DNA from: Planctomycetota bacterium | GTDB taxonomy: Bacteria; Planctomycetota; UBA1135; UBA2386 | Reading direction: 5' to 3' | NCBI GenBank assembly: GCA_020848735.1 | Contig: JADLHO010000051.1 | Span: 1 to 36,644, forward strand | Length of the DNA stretch: 36,644 bases | Shown: positions 17,970-27,078 of the stretch, in pieces | How the letters are laid out: the number at the start of each line of letters is the position of its first letter | Position numbering within the stretch: position 1 is the first letter of the stretch | Notes under the pieces: model-generated | Databases searched by the model: none | The model's input: only the letters and a program-made list of their open reading frames with translations | What the model was told of the DNA's origin: nothing | Translations under genes and position numbers: made by a program

Positions 17970-20900
17970 ATGGACACAATCCATCCCTGGGTCCCTCCCT
18001 CCCCGGCTTGCCCGGTCCGGCCAGCCGGAGCGCTGATTGTCGGACGCAGACTCGCGATCAAGCTCTCGCTGCTCGTGTGGACTCTCTGCGGTGCCGGGAC
18101 AACGGTCGATGCAAGCGCACAGTCGCTGCTGCGAGACATCGAACCCGCGGTGGATTCCTCGCGCGGCTCTGGCTCGGGTACGAGGGACCACAGCGCCGTG
18201 GCAAACGGCCTGGTCTGGTTCCTCGGGGACGACTACGTCCATGGCCGCGAGCTGTGGGTCACCGATGGCACCGCTGCCGGCACCCGCATGGCGGTCGAGT
18301 TCAGCTCGGGGCCCGTCGGGAATCCGATGACCGCGCTGGCGGCCGTGGGCAACCGCGCGCTGTTCTCGGCGAATGGCGCGATCTGGTCGTTCGAACTCGG
18401 AGCGAGCTCGGCGATCCAGCTCACTCCACCCGGCGCAGTTGTCACGTCCGACGAGCTCGTCGCAGCCGGATCACAGGTCTACTTCAGCCTGTCGACCGCA
18501 ACCACAGGCGAGGAACCATGGGTCAGCGACGGCACGCTGGCAGGTACGCACCTGGTTGCCAACCTGGCGCCGGGGAACTCCAGGCCGCAGCAGTTCCTGG
18601 CCATTCCCGATGGCACCGGCGTCTACTTCTTCACCGCACAGCCCACCGTGCGCCTCTGGCGGTCCGATGGCTCGAGTGCGAATACGCGGGAGATCGCGGC
18701 GGGCACCGCGTGGACGGTTCCGCCATTGCAGACTCTCGCCGCGGGTCCCGCCGGCATCTTCGTCAAGACGAACTCGGAGCTCTGGGTCAGCGACGGTTCC
18801 GGGAGTCCGGCCACTCTCGTGGGGCAGGGCTTCAGCTTCGTGTACTCCGCGACGGCGCTCCCCTCGCATTTCGTCTTCAGGATTGGGGCCACGCATGTGA
18901 GTGGCAGTTCAGAGATCTGGAGCACAGACGGCACGATGGCCGGAACCTCGAGGCTCGTTGCCGCGAGCGCACCAGGACTCGTTGGGCAGATTCCGGATGT
19001 GCGGATCGAGCAGCGCGGCGGCTTGGCCTATTTCACCGCCTACGATCCCCAACACGGCGAGGAGCCATGGGTGACCGATGGCACCGCGGCCGGAACTCGG
19101 ATCCTCGCGGATGTGTTGCCCGGAGCATTGTCTTCGAGCCCGCGGAGTTTCCGGCGCGTCGGCAATCAGATCTTCTTTCCGGCGTACCGCTCGGATGTGC
19201 ACGAGGAGCTCTTCGTGACGGATGGGACCGCGGCCGGAACTCGACTCGTAGCGGACATCCATCCTGGCGCATCGGCGACGTCGAACATCCAGGACCTCTG
19301 GGCGATCGGCTCCAGGCTCTTCATGCGCGCAGAGGATGGTCGACACGGCATGGAGCCGTGGGTCAGCGACGGCACCGCCAACGGAACGAATCTCCTGGTG
19401 GACATCTTGCACCGGGGTGTCGGGTCCGAGGCGACCGGGTTCACCCGCTTCGGCCAGAGGTTCGTGTTCGCAGCCCAGGATGGTGTCCATGGCCGCGAAC
19501 TGTGGATCAGCGACGGGACGACCGCAGGCACGACGCTCGTCGCCGACCTGGTCGCTGGATCTGGCTCCTCGAATCCACGCGACATGTACGAATGGCGGGG
19601 GCGGCTCTGGTTCAGTGCCGAGGACCCGATCGAAGGCCGAAAGCTGTGGGTGAGTGACGGAAGCGCGATCGGTACGCAACCGTGGGTGCTACCTGGCCGC
19701 GGCAGCCTGACCGGCGAGTTTGCGAGTTTCCGCGAGGTCGGGGATCGGCTCGCTTTCTGGTTCATGGACGACAACGTGTCCGCCGAGCTCTGGGTCACGG
19801 ATGGTTCCCCCGCGGGCACCTCCCAGCTCGACTTCAACCCAGGAGTCTCCGGTCGAGCCGGTCCACTCGCACGCCTGGGGGACTACCTGTACTTCGCCGG
19901 CGTCGATCTTCAGCGGGGCCTCGGGCTATGGCGAACCGACGGCACTCTCGCCGGGACGACTCTGGTCGTCGACATCTCGCCGGCACTCCCGGGTGGACAC
20001 CTGGAGAACCTGGTCGCGATCGATGGGAGGCTCTGGTTCGCCGGATCCGACGTCAGCAAACCGGTCCCCTCCGGCGTCGAGCCGTGGATCAGCGACGGGA
20101 CGGCCGCAGGCACTCACCAATTGAGTGACATCGAGCCGGGACTCGCTGGGTCGGATCCACATTCCTTCGTGTGGTTTGCCGATCGGATCTGGTTCGAGAC
20201 CGGCTCCGGAGTTCATTCGAGTGACGGTACGGCCACTGGGACGCGGAGAGTCGCCCTCCTGCCGACTGGCTTCGGCCCCCTCGTCAGCACTCCGGACCTG
20301 TTGTTCCTCGGCACGACGAGCAGCGTGCTCGTGACGGACGGAAGGCAATCGGGCCTCAGGTCGATTCCGATTCCATCGATCCACCCGGTCGCGGTGGAAG
20401 GCATGGTGGCACTCGGATCGAGCTCGCGGGTGGTGTTCTCCGCACAATCGTCCTTTCAGGATCGTGAGCTCTGGACCAGCGATGGAACGACCGCTGGAAC
20501 CCGGCGCCTCGTCGACGCCTTCCCCGGACCATTGGCCTCGACTCCCCAGGAGATCACGCTCGCGGGTGACCACCTGTTGTTCACCGCCGAGACTCCGGAC
20601 CATGGCCGCGAACCATTCCATGCGCGGCTCGCCGAACTCTCCGCGGCCTTCGCGGGTACCTTCGGGAGTGCGTGCTCTGGTTCCACCGGCGCACCGAGAA
20701 TCTGGATCGGCGGCACGCCACGGCTCGGCGACATTGCGTTCCGAATCGAGCTGACGAACGCCAGGCCATCGTCGGCAGCGTTGATGCTCGCAGGACCGAG
20801 CTTGGGGATCGGTGGCGAGTTCGGTGGCTGCGCCCAGCGGCTCGTGCCCCCTGTGTTGTTCCTGCCTTCGGTGACCGACCAGAGCGGCACCGCCACCCTC

Positions 20901-21035
20901 CCGCTCGCCATCCCCTACGAACCGAGTCTGGTCGGCGTCGGTCTCTTCTTCGAGTGGGTGATCGCGGACCCCCAGGGTGGCGTTCTGGGCACCTTCGCCA
21001 TGAGCGAGTTGCTCGAGATCGTGGTGGGGACCTGA
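17970..21035 (+). CDS. Large secreted protein with about 16 ELWxSDGTxAGT repeats and shared C-terminal domain
   Basis: This encodes about 1021 residues. The start is uncertain: ATG 17970 is the last ATG before a hydrophobic stretch (LAIKLSLLVWTLCGAGTTVDASAQ) that looks like a signal peptide, but it leaves a long n-region; the frame is open back to about 17778. The body holds roughly 16 copies, about 50-60 residues apart, of a motif such as GRELWVTDGTAAGTR, GEEPWVSDGTLAGTH and HEELFVTDGTAAGTR, each followed by a strand pair. Such repeats are known from secreted proteins of several environmental phyla and probably form one or more beta-propellers. The end (FGSACSGSTGAP, LTNARPSSAALMLAG, LVGVGLFFEWVIADPQGG) is the shared C-terminal domain. 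Third codon positions are visibly less GC-biased than in neighbouring genes, which may reflect recent acquisition or relaxed codon selection. Function unknown; probably surface or extracellular. Confidence 0.8.
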   Translation: MDTIHPWVPPSPACPVRPAGALIVGRRLAIKLSLLVWTLCGAGTTVDASAQSLLRDIEPAVDSSRGSGSGTRDHSAVANGLVWFLGDDYVHGRELWVTDGTAAGTRMAVEFSSGPVGNPMTALAAVGNRALFSANGAIWSFELGASSAIQLTPPGAVVTSDELVAAGSQVYFSLSTATTGEEPWVSDGTLAGTHLVANLAPGNSRPQQFLAIPDGTGVYFFTAQPTVRLWRSDGSSANTREIAAGTAWTVPPLQTLAAGPAGIFVKTNSELWVSDGSGSPATLVGQGFSFVYSATALPSHFVFRIGATHVSGSSEIWSTDGTMAGTSRLVAASAPGLVGQIPDVRIEQRGGLAYFTAYDPQHGEEPWVTDGTAAGTRILADVLPGALSSSPRSFRRVGNQIFFPAYRSDVHEELFVTDGTAAGTRLVADIHPGASATSNIQDLWAIGSRLFMRAEDGRHGMEPWVSDGTANGTNLLVDILHRGVGSEATGFTRFGQRFVFAAQDGVHGRELWISDGTTAGTTLVADLVAGSGSSNPRDMYEWRGRLWFSAEDPIEGRKLWVSDGSAIGTQPWVLPGRGSLTGEFASFREVGDRLAFWFMDDNVSAELWVTDGSPAGTSQLDFNPGVSGRAGPLARLGDYLYFAGVDLQRGLGLWRTDGTLAGTTLVVDISPALPGGHLENLVAIDGRLWFAGSDVSKPVPSGVEPWISDGTAAGTHQLSDIEPGLAGSDPHSFVWFADRIWFETGSGVHSSDGTATGTRRVALLPTGFGPLVSTPDLLFLGTTSSVLVTDGRQSGLRSIPIPSIHPVAVEGMVALGSSSRVVFSAQSSFQDRELWTSDGTTAGTRRLVDAFPGPLASTPQEITLAGDHLLFTAETPDHGREPFHARLAELSAAFAGTFGSACSGSTGAPRIWIGGTPRLGDIAFRIELTNARPSSAALMLAGPSLGIGGEFGGCAQRLVPPVLFLPSVTDQSGTATLPLAIPYEPSLVGVGLFFEWVIADPQGGVLGTFAMSELLEIVVGT

Positions 21036-21087
21036 GCGCTCGCCGCCCCGCATGCCACCGGCGCGGCGTTGCTGGGCGGCACCTCAC

Positions 21088-21102
21088 GGCCGGTGACCGG
21101 CC
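21088..21102. terminator. Perfect palindrome between convergent genes
   Basis: GGCCGGT-G-ACCGGCC has 7-bp perfect arms and lies in the 99-bp gap between two convergent stop codons (21035 and 21135). This is a reasonable candidate for a bidirectional terminator, though without flanking T/A tracts. Confidence 0.35.
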
Positions 21103-21134
21103 TGACGATCTTCTGCGCCCCGCGTCGCTCTGGC

Positions 21135-23807
21135 TCACCAGCCCAGGCTGAGCTCGAGCGCCTGCGTCGAGCCGAGGCCGAGCAGATTGGCCGCGGCGTC
21201 GGGCGCGAGCGATTGGAAGAAGAGCTGCGCGCCGAGCAGGTTCGCGGTTCCCGGCAGCGGGATCGACCAGTTCGCGCTGCCGTCCTGGGCCACCGGCGCC
21301 GACAGCGAGTCGTCGATGCTCACGAGCAGCGAGCAGCCGCTCATCCCATAGGGCGCGAGCGCGAGGGGCAGCGGATTGCCGTTCCAGCTCGTGCGGGAGA
21401 GCCCGATCAGCAGCGCGGCGCTGCCGGCATTGCCGGGGAAGCCGCTGGCACGCAGCACGAGGGTCTGCCCCAGGCGCGCGGGCGCGGCTGGGTCCGTGGC
21501 CAGCACCGGTGCGCCATTGCTCCCGCAGCCGTTGCCGAAGGCGAGCGAACCCGGCCGGCGGACGTCCGCGGTCCAGAGTCCGCGGCCGAGCGTCGCCAGG
21601 AGCAGCCGCCGCGAGCCGTGCATGAAGGTGATCTCCTCGCAGACGACGCTCGCCGGGCCGTCGTTGTCGGTCGTCCAATGCGCACCGCCGTCGTCGCTCG
21701 CGAAGACGCCGACCTCGGTCGCCGCATAGAGGACGTCGCCGTCGTCGGGGTGCACCGCCATGCCGTAGACGGGCGCGGTCGGCAGCGCGAAGGGTGCGGT
21801 GCCGGTGATGCGCTGCCACGTGACGCCGCCGTCGACGGAACGCCAGAGGTTGTCGGCCGCGAAGCCGCCGAAGCACGCATAGGCGCGCTGGGCGTTGCTC
21901 GGATCGAAGACGAGTCGCGTGAGCACGCGGTTCGGCAGCGGGTTGCTGCCGGCATTGTCGTCGACGGCGATCCAGGTCGGCGTGGCGGCGGTGGCGTTCG
22001 CCGTGCGGTAGAGGCGGCCGTCGTTGTGACCGACGAGCACGCGATCGGCGAGACCCGGGGCGATCGCGATCGAGGCGATCAGGCTGCCGACGCTCGCCTT
22101 GACCGAGGTCCAGCCGACGTTCGCGGCGCGCGCGTTGGTCGTGCGCCACAGCCGCGTGCCGCCGGCATAGAGGCGTTGCGCGTTGTTCGGATCGAGGCGC
22201 AGCGGGGCGATGAAGTTCGCGCCCGTCGAGGTGGCGTCGCTCAGGCCGCTGATGATCGTGCTCGCCGAGGCGCCGCCGTTCGTCGAGCGGTGGACGCCGA
22301 GGTATTGGTACTCGCCGTAGACGTAGCTCGCATTGGTCGGGTCGATCTGCACCTGGCCGCCGTCGCCGCCGAAGTCCAGGTTCGCCGTGCGGCTGGCGCC
22401 CACGACGCGCAAAGTGCCGTTGTCCTGCGTGCCGCCGACCAGCGTGTCCGTCGGGCCATTGCCGGAGGCGCCGTAGAACTGCGTGGAGATCATGCCCGCG
22501 TCGAGATGACGCCAACCGGAGCCCTGCGCGGCCGCGAGGATGTCGTCGGCGACGTGCACGCCGCCGTCGGTGGTGAGGTACACGCGGCGGTTGCTGTTGC
22601 CGTCGTAACCCGGATCCTCGACCGCGAAGTGCACGTCCGGGTGCGGCTCCACGGTCATGATGTAGCCGTTGCTGATCTGCGAGACCGTCTGGCCGCCGTT
22701 CGTGCTGCGGAAGGCATGGATGCCGGCCGCGACCATCACGTTCTCGTTCGTCGGATCGACCCAGAAGGCGTTGTAGTAGCGGCTCGCGCCGGTCGAACCG
22801 CTCGTCGTGCGCTGGACCCAATTGCGGCCGCCATCGGCGGAGCGCCAGATCTTGCCACCGCCCGAGCCGACCGAGGCATAGACCACGCCCGGATTGGAGC
22901 GCGCATACGCGAGCTCGATGCGCGCGTCTTCACCCGCGAGGCTCGTCAGACCGCTCGCCGCGGCCTGCCAGGTGAGGCCGCCGTCGACCGAGGTGATGAC
23001 GCCGTGCACGAGCGGGCCCGTGGAGCTGAAGTGCGCCACGGCGCGGGAGCCGTCGGTCGGGTGGAAGACGACCTGGAACGAGAGCTCGCCGCTCGCGACG
23101 TCGACCCAGGTCTGGCCGCCGTCCTGGCTGCGCGCAATGCCGCCGGGCCGCCGCGAGGCGAGGAGCACCTGCGGATCGCTGGGCGAGACCGCGATACGTG
23201 TGACGTGCTGCCAACCCGCCGTCGCCTGGAGCTGCGTCCAGGTGGCGCCGCCGTCGACGGTCTTGAAGACCCCGGCGCCCCGCACGAAGTGGCTGAAGCT
23301 CCGGCTGAGATGGGCGAGCGAATAGAAGCCCTCGCCGGTGCCGACGTACATCACGTCGGGGTTCGAGGGATCCATGGTCACGCACGCGGTCGCGAGGTTG
23401 CTCCACCAGTCGTCGACCTTGTTCCAGGTATTGCCGCCGTCGGTGCTCCGCCAGAGCCCGCCGGCCACCGAGCCGCAGAACATCCGCTGCGGGTCGCGCG
23501 GGTCGATCACCAGGGCGCGCGAGCGACCCGCGACGTTCGCGGGCCCGCGCTCGCTCCAGGCCAGACGGGAGATGCCGCCCGCAGCGGGTGCCAGGGCGGT
23601 CGCGGCGGCGGTCGCCGCGCGCTGCTCGAGCGCGGTCTGCCACGCCCGCTCGGGGATCACGCCGTTCTCGTCGGCATAGCGGCGGATGCGCCAGGCCGCG
23701 GCGGCGTCGGGCTCGTCGAGTTCGGGCGGCTGCGCGGAGCAGGCCGCCAGGGCCAAGAGGGTGAGGACGCGGAGGGGAAGAACGGAGCGGGAGGGCTCGC
23801 CGATCAT
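21135..23807 (-). CDS. Secreted Asp-box (BNR/VPS10-like) propeller lipoprotein with shared C-terminal domain
   Basis: This encodes 890 residues from ATG 23807, chosen because it starts a lipoprotein-type signal (VLPLRVLTLLALAACS), where Cys would be the lipidated residue; sequence upstream in frame lacks coding character. The mature protein carries at least nine Asp-box motifs spaced along the chain, including GLWRSTDGGNTW, GVFKTVDGGATW, GIARSQDGGQTW, SVDGGLTW, IWRSADGGRNW, LWRSVDGGVTW and FASDDGGAHW. They are separated by blocks such as SPSDPQVLLAS and DPSNAQRAYACFGG, as in xyloglucanase GH74/sortilin-type tandem propellers. The acidic catalytic residues of GH74 cannot be confirmed by eye. 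The C-terminal 135 residues (GNGCGSNGAP, GSAALLIGLSRTSWNG, LPLALAPYGMSGCSLL, LLGAQLFFQSL) are the shared domain. A role in extracellular glycan binding or degradation is possible. Confidence 0.85.
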   Translation of the reverse strand: MIGEPSRSVLPLRVLTLLALAACSAQPPELDEPDAAAAWRIRRYADENGVIPERAWQTALEQRAATAAATALAPAAGGISRLAWSERGPANVAGRSRALVIDPRDPQRMFCGSVAGGLWRSTDGGNTWNKVDDWWSNLATACVTMDPSNPDVMYVGTGEGFYSLAHLSRSFSHFVRGAGVFKTVDGGATWTQLQATAGWQHVTRIAVSPSDPQVLLASRRPGGIARSQDGGQTWVDVASGELSFQVVFHPTDGSRAVAHFSSTGPLVHGVITSVDGGLTWQAAASGLTSLAGEDARIELAYARSNPGVVYASVGSGGGKIWRSADGGRNWVQRTTSGSTGASRYYNAFWVDPTNENVMVAAGIHAFRSTNGGQTVSQISNGYIMTVEPHPDVHFAVEDPGYDGNSNRRVYLTTDGGVHVADDILAAAQGSGWRHLDAGMISTQFYGASGNGPTDTLVGGTQDNGTLRVVGASRTANLDFGGDGGQVQIDPTNASYVYGEYQYLGVHRSTNGGASASTIISGLSDATSTGANFIAPLRLDPNNAQRLYAGGTRLWRTTNARAANVGWTSVKASVGSLIASIAIAPGLADRVLVGHNDGRLYRTANATAATPTWIAVDDNAGSNPLPNRVLTRLVFDPSNAQRAYACFGGFAADNLWRSVDGGVTWQRITGTAPFALPTAPVYGMAVHPDDGDVLYAATEVGVFASDDGGAHWTTDNDGPASVVCEEITFMHGSRRLLLATLGRGLWTADVRRPGSLAFGNGCGSNGAPVLATDPAAPARLGQTLVLRASGFPGNAGSAALLIGLSRTSWNGNPLPLALAPYGMSGCSLLVSIDDSLSAPVAQDGSANWSIPLPGTANLLGAQLFFQSLAPDAAANLLGLGSTQALELSLGW

Positions 23808-23982
23808 GGACGGTCGCGGGACGCGGAGCGGGGCGGGCTCGGGCGTGGCGCAGATTAGCCGCTGGGCGCGATCCGGCGACGCGCGGGACCCGGCGCGCGT
23901 CACGCCGCGGCGGTGCCTCGCGCCGGAAGCGGCCTTGGCATCGCGTTCCGCACGCGTCCGCGGCCGGCCTCGCACCGAGGAC

Positions 23983-24942
23983 TCAACGCGCCGGCTTCAG
24001 CAGCAGCGGCGCCGCGAGGCGATACGGCCCGAACTCGATGCGCAGGGCCCCGCGGTCCTTCGACCCCTCGTCGATCGAGAGCTCGATGCGGAGGCGTGGC
24101 GCGGGCACTTCGAGCTTCTCGCGCGTGAGCGGAATGCGGAGCCCGCCTTCGGTGGCGTTGGCCTGATATGCGTCGAGCCGGCGTTCGCGGATCGCCTGCG
24201 GATCGAGCAGCACGAGCTCGACGCCATGCTCCGCGGTGTTCTGCAGGACCGCGTAATACTGGCCGACGCCGATCCCGACGCCGCCGAGCTCGAGGGGCAG
24301 GTTCGTGTCGAGCGTGGTCCAGAAGTTCTCGCCGAGGCGCCAGCGCGTGCCGTCGGGCTGGTCGAGCCACTTCGCGAGCGCGGGCTGCCAGCGCGGCTGA
24401 CCGTGGTCGATCGCGAGCTGTCCCGCGGAGCCGGGTCCGAACCAGTAGAAGATCCGCGCATTGCCGCGCTGGCTCGACTCCGGATAAGGCGTCTGCTCCG
24501 TCGGCCGCGGGCGTCCGGCCATGCCGCCGCTCGCCGGTCGGGCCGCCGAGAAGAAGACGAGGACGTCGAGGTCCTCGGTCACGTCGTGGAAGCGGTGGGC
24601 GACGCGGCGCGCGACGAAGACCACGTCGCCGGCCTGCACGTCGCGCGTGCTGTCGCCGGCGCTCAGCTTCGCCTTGCCGGAGAGGACGGAATAGACCTCG
24701 TCCTGCTCGTGCGGCTGCTGCGGGTCGACGGCGCCGACGGCGAGCCGGTAGCGGCCCAGGGTCAACGTGGAGGTCTGCAGCAATGGCTGCCAGGCTGAGC
24801 CGCTCGCGGCGGAACCGGGGGTCGCGGCCCCGGGCAGCCAGCGCACGGCGGGGTCTCCTTGGGCGGCGAGCGGTGCGGCGAGCGGTGCGAGGAGCGCCAC
24901 GAGGGCGAGGAGCGGGAGAGCGGGGCGTGAGGATCGCGGCAT
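23983..24942 (-). CDS. Secreted cupin fused to a DUF2911 domain
   Basis: This encodes 319 residues from ATG 24942, which begins a signal peptide (MPRSSRPALPLLALVALLAP...LAAQ). Residues about 40-150 are a cupin: HEQDEVYSVLSGKAKLSAG and VQAGDVVFVARRVAHRFHDV carry the His/Glu and late His typical of the two cupin motifs, and a metal site is plausible. Residues about 180-319 resemble DUF2911 (GQLAIDHGQPRW, WRLGENFWTTLDTNLPLELG, VGQYYAVLQNTAEHGVELV, LRIELSIDEGSK), a domain common in secreted proteins of Bacteroidetes and related environmental bacteria and of unknown function. DUF2911 is usually found alone or with TPR-type domains, so the pairing with a cupin is uncommon as far as I know. It is probably periplasmic. 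Gaps of 175 bp downstream and 70 bp upstream separate it from its same-strand neighbours. Confidence 0.8.
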   Translation of the reverse strand: MPRSSRPALPLLALVALLAPLAAPLAAQGDPAVRWLPGAATPGSAASGSAWQPLLQTSTLTLGRYRLAVGAVDPQQPHEQDEVYSVLSGKAKLSAGDSTRDVQAGDVVFVARRVAHRFHDVTEDLDVLVFFSAARPASGGMAGRPRPTEQTPYPESSQRGNARIFYWFGPGSAGQLAIDHGQPRWQPALAKWLDQPDGTRWRLGENFWTTLDTNLPLELGGVGIGVGQYYAVLQNTAEHGVELVLLDPQAIRERRLDAYQANATEGGLRIPLTREKLEVPAPRLRIELSIDEGSKDRGALRIEFGPYRLAAPLLLKPAR

Positions 24943-25012
24943 GGTCGGCGGGGTGCGTCTTAGCGCCTCGGCCGGCGCGCGCGATGCGCTCGGCAAGAGC
25001 TCCCGGGTGCGT

Positions 25013-25849
25013 TCAGCCGCTGCGCCCTGCGCCCATCCAGTGCGCGCGCAGGAGCGCATTGAGCTCGCCCGCGCATTGGATCGGTGCCCCGTGCGAGGCG
25101 TCGGCGAGTTCGACGTGGCGCGCGCCCGGGATCCCCTCGGCGAGGGCGCGTCCGAGCGCCGGCGGCGCGATCGGGTCGTGGCGCGCGGAGAGCACCAGCG
25201 TCGGCAGACCGGCGAGCTCGCGCAGGCGCGGCGTCGTGTCGTGGGCGCGCAGCGCGGCGAGCTGCTGCCAGGCGATCGGCGGTTGGCCCGCGAGGTCGTG
25301 GCCGAAGAGCGGCGCGAGCCGTGCGGCGAGCGCCTCGCGATCGACGCCGGCGAGGGCGGAGGGCGCGAAGATCATCTCGAGGAAGGCGCGACGCCGCATG
25401 CGCACGGTGCCCACGCGGCTGCGCAACCCGAGCAGCATCATGCGCAGCGAGGTGCCCGCGCTCCGCCCGCGCGCGAAGGTGCAGAGCAAGGCGAGGCTGC
25501 GCACGCGCGACCGCGCGCGCAGCGCGAGTTCCTGCGCGACGAGTCCGCCCAGCGAATGGCCGACGACGTGTGCCTCGCGCCAGGCGAGCGCGTCCATCAC
25601 CGCGAGAGCATCGTCGGCCATGCGCCCCACGCGGATCGCGGTGCCGGCGGGCACGCTCGCTCCGATGCCGCGGTTGTCGAAGCTCGCGCAGCTGAAGTCC
25701 TGCGCGAGCTCGTCGATCTGCGGCCGCCAGGCGATCCCGTGCGCGCCCACGCCCTGGATCATGAGCACCGCCTCACCGCGCCCGCGGACGCGGTAATGGA
25801 GATTGCAGCCGTCGATCGCGACGCTGCCCGCGTGCCCTTCCAGGGTCAT
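25013..25849 (-). CDS. Alpha/beta hydrolase
   Basis: This encodes 278 residues from ATG 25849, overlapping the stop of the upstream TetR-type gene by ATGA. The fold is evident: LHYRVRGRGEAVLMIQGVGAHG (oxyanion-hole strand/loop), ASFDNRGIGAS, the nucleophile elbow VVGHSLGG, the acid loop LVLSARHDPIAPP and the catalytic His in ADASHGAPIQ. Ser-Asp-His are therefore all present. There is no signal peptide, so it is cytoplasmic. Ester, lactone or similar small substrates are possible; the sequence does not say which. Coupling to a TetR-type regulator suggests that the hydrolase metabolises the regulator's ligand or a related compound. Confidence 0.93.
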   Translation of the reverse strand: MTLEGHAGSVAIDGCNLHYRVRGRGEAVLMIQGVGAHGIAWRPQIDELAQDFSCASFDNRGIGASVPAGTAIRVGRMADDALAVMDALAWREAHVVGHSLGGLVAQELALRARSRVRSLALLCTFARGRSAGTSLRMMLLGLRSRVGTVRMRRRAFLEMIFAPSALAGVDREALAARLAPLFGHDLAGQPPIAWQQLAALRAHDTTPRLRELAGLPTLVLSARHDPIAPPALGRALAEGIPGARHVELADASHGAPIQCAGELNALLRAHWMGAGRSG

Positions 25850-26460
25850 GACGAGGAGCGCGGCGGCGATGGATCGGCGCCGGCCGCGTCGAGGAGGACG
25901 CGGCCGATCCCCTCGAGCAGGGCCCCGCGTTGGGCCTTCGTCGCGAGTCCGAGTTCACCGAGGATCGTGGTGATCGTGCCCACGCCGAGGATCGCCCACG
26001 CGACGCGGTCCGCCTCGGCCGCGCGTGCGGCGTCCCCGGCCTCGTCGCCGAGCGTGTCGCGGATCGCGCGGTGCAGGCTGCGGTAGGTGCGGCGCAGGGC
26101 GGCGCGGATCGCGGGATCGTCGGCGTCGCCGAGCGCGGAGAAGAGGATGCGGTAGTTGCCGAACTCGCCGAGGTGGCGGGACTCGTACGCGAGGATCGCC
26201 GTCGCCGCGTGCGCGGGGTCCTGGGCCTCGCCGCGGACGCGCTGCCAGGTCGCGATCGCGAGCTCGTGCACGTGGTCGAGCGCGGCGACGAACATCGCGA
26301 GCTTGTCGCTCCAATGCCGGTAGAGGATGTTCTCGCGGACGCCGCAGCGCCGGGCGAGCTCGGCCGTCGTCGTGCGGCGGTAGCCGAGTTCGCTGAACGC
26401 CTTGGCGAGGATCGGCAGCAGCTCGCTGCGCTGCGCGTCGAGTCGGAGGGGGCGGGGCAT
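25846..26460 (-). CDS. TetR/AcrR family transcriptional regulator
   Basis: This encodes 204 residues from ATG 26460; an ATG 33 bases upstream (26493) is also possible. The N-terminal helix-turn-helix is clear: LPILAKAFSELGYRRTTTAE, then LARRCGVRENILYRHWSDKL, matching the TetR pattern 'T-t-x-IA-x-x-aGVs-x-x-lY-xhF-x-sK'. The C-terminal 140 residues are helical and ligand binding, without a recognisable subfamily. The stop overlaps the alpha/beta hydrolase start. It is likely an autoregulating repressor. A perfect 9-bp inverted repeat at 27167-27190, upstream of the OmpH-like gene that precedes it, is the best operator candidate. Confidence 0.93.
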   Translation of the reverse strand: MPRPLRLDAQRSELLPILAKAFSELGYRRTTTAELARRCGVRENILYRHWSDKLAMFVAALDHVHELAIATWQRVRGEAQDPAHAATAILAYESRHLGEFGNYRILFSALGDADDPAIRAALRRTYRSLHRAIRDTLGDEAGDAARAAEADRVAWAILGVGTITTILGELGLATKAQRGALLEGIGRVLLDAAGADPSPPRSSS

Positions 26461-26523
26461 GCGGTCTCGTGCGGGGTCCGGCCCGCGCATCACAGCGGCC
26501 CGACGCGGCGCGCGGAAGCGCGC

Positions 26524-27078
26524 TCAGCGCGAGCCGCGGGGTTGCTTCGCCGTCTGCGGTTCCGTCGCGACCAGCTCGCGGATGACCGCGAGCGTCGCCG
26601 CATTGGGCTCGAAGACGGCGACCATCGCGTCGGTGACGTCGACGGTCTCCGCACCCGCGGCGCGCCAGGACAGCGCCCACTTCGACACGATCAGGTCGAC
26701 GCCCGCCGTCTTCGCGATCGCCGGCAGGCGCTCGGCGATGTGCGCCACGATCTCGTCGACCGGCGCCGCGCCGAAGCCCTGCTCGTGGATGCGCTCCTGC
26801 ATCGCCGGGCCGAGCGCGTCGAGCTCCGCCGCCAGGCTGCGGTCACCCGCGGCCATCGCCCGCTGCGTCGCACTCTTCACGTCGGCGCGCAGGCCCTCGA
26901 CGTACTTCGCGAACTCCGCCGAGCGGACCCAGGCCGTCGCGATCGCGCGCGAGTCGAAGGTCCCGAGCACCACGGTCGGCTTCGCCGACGCCTTCTCCTG
27001 GTCTGCGGCCGGGACCATCACGAGCAGCCCGCCGAGCAGCAGACCGATCGCCGAACCGAGCTTCGTCATCATCAACAT
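26524..27078 (-). CDS. OmpH/Skp-like periplasmic protein
   Basis: This encodes 184 residues from ATG 27078; the purine-rich AGAGAGGA lies about 8-9 bases upstream of it and favours this start over the ATGs at 27072 and 27069. A hydrophobic N-terminus (LGSAIGLLLGGLLVMVPAA) is a signal peptide or anchor. The body starts with a strand VVLGTFDSRAIATAWVRS, continues with a helical charged middle (about 55-110) and closes with VDLIVSKWAL and ETVDVTDAMVAVFEP, the layout of the OmpH/Skp family of outer-membrane-protein chaperones. It lies 63 bp upstream of the TetR-type gene on the same strand and probably leads the transcript OmpH-like/TetR/hydrolase. Annotation is at family level only. Confidence 0.75.
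   Translation of the reverse strand: MLMMTKLGSAIGLLLGGLLVMVPAADQEKASAKPTVVLGTFDSRAIATAWVRSAEFAKYVEGLRADVKSATQRAMAAGDRSLAAELDALGPAMQERIHEQGFGAAPVDEIVAHIAERLPAIAKTAGVDLIVSKWALSWRAAGAETVDVTDAMVAVFEPNAATLAVIRELVATEPQTAKQPRGSR

Noticed and set aside
17617-21115. A 13-base string TGACGATCTTCTG occurring at 17617-17629 and 21103-21115
   Set aside because: It suggests a remnant of a duplicated gene end, but the flanks do not match beyond a few bases, so it is probably chance.
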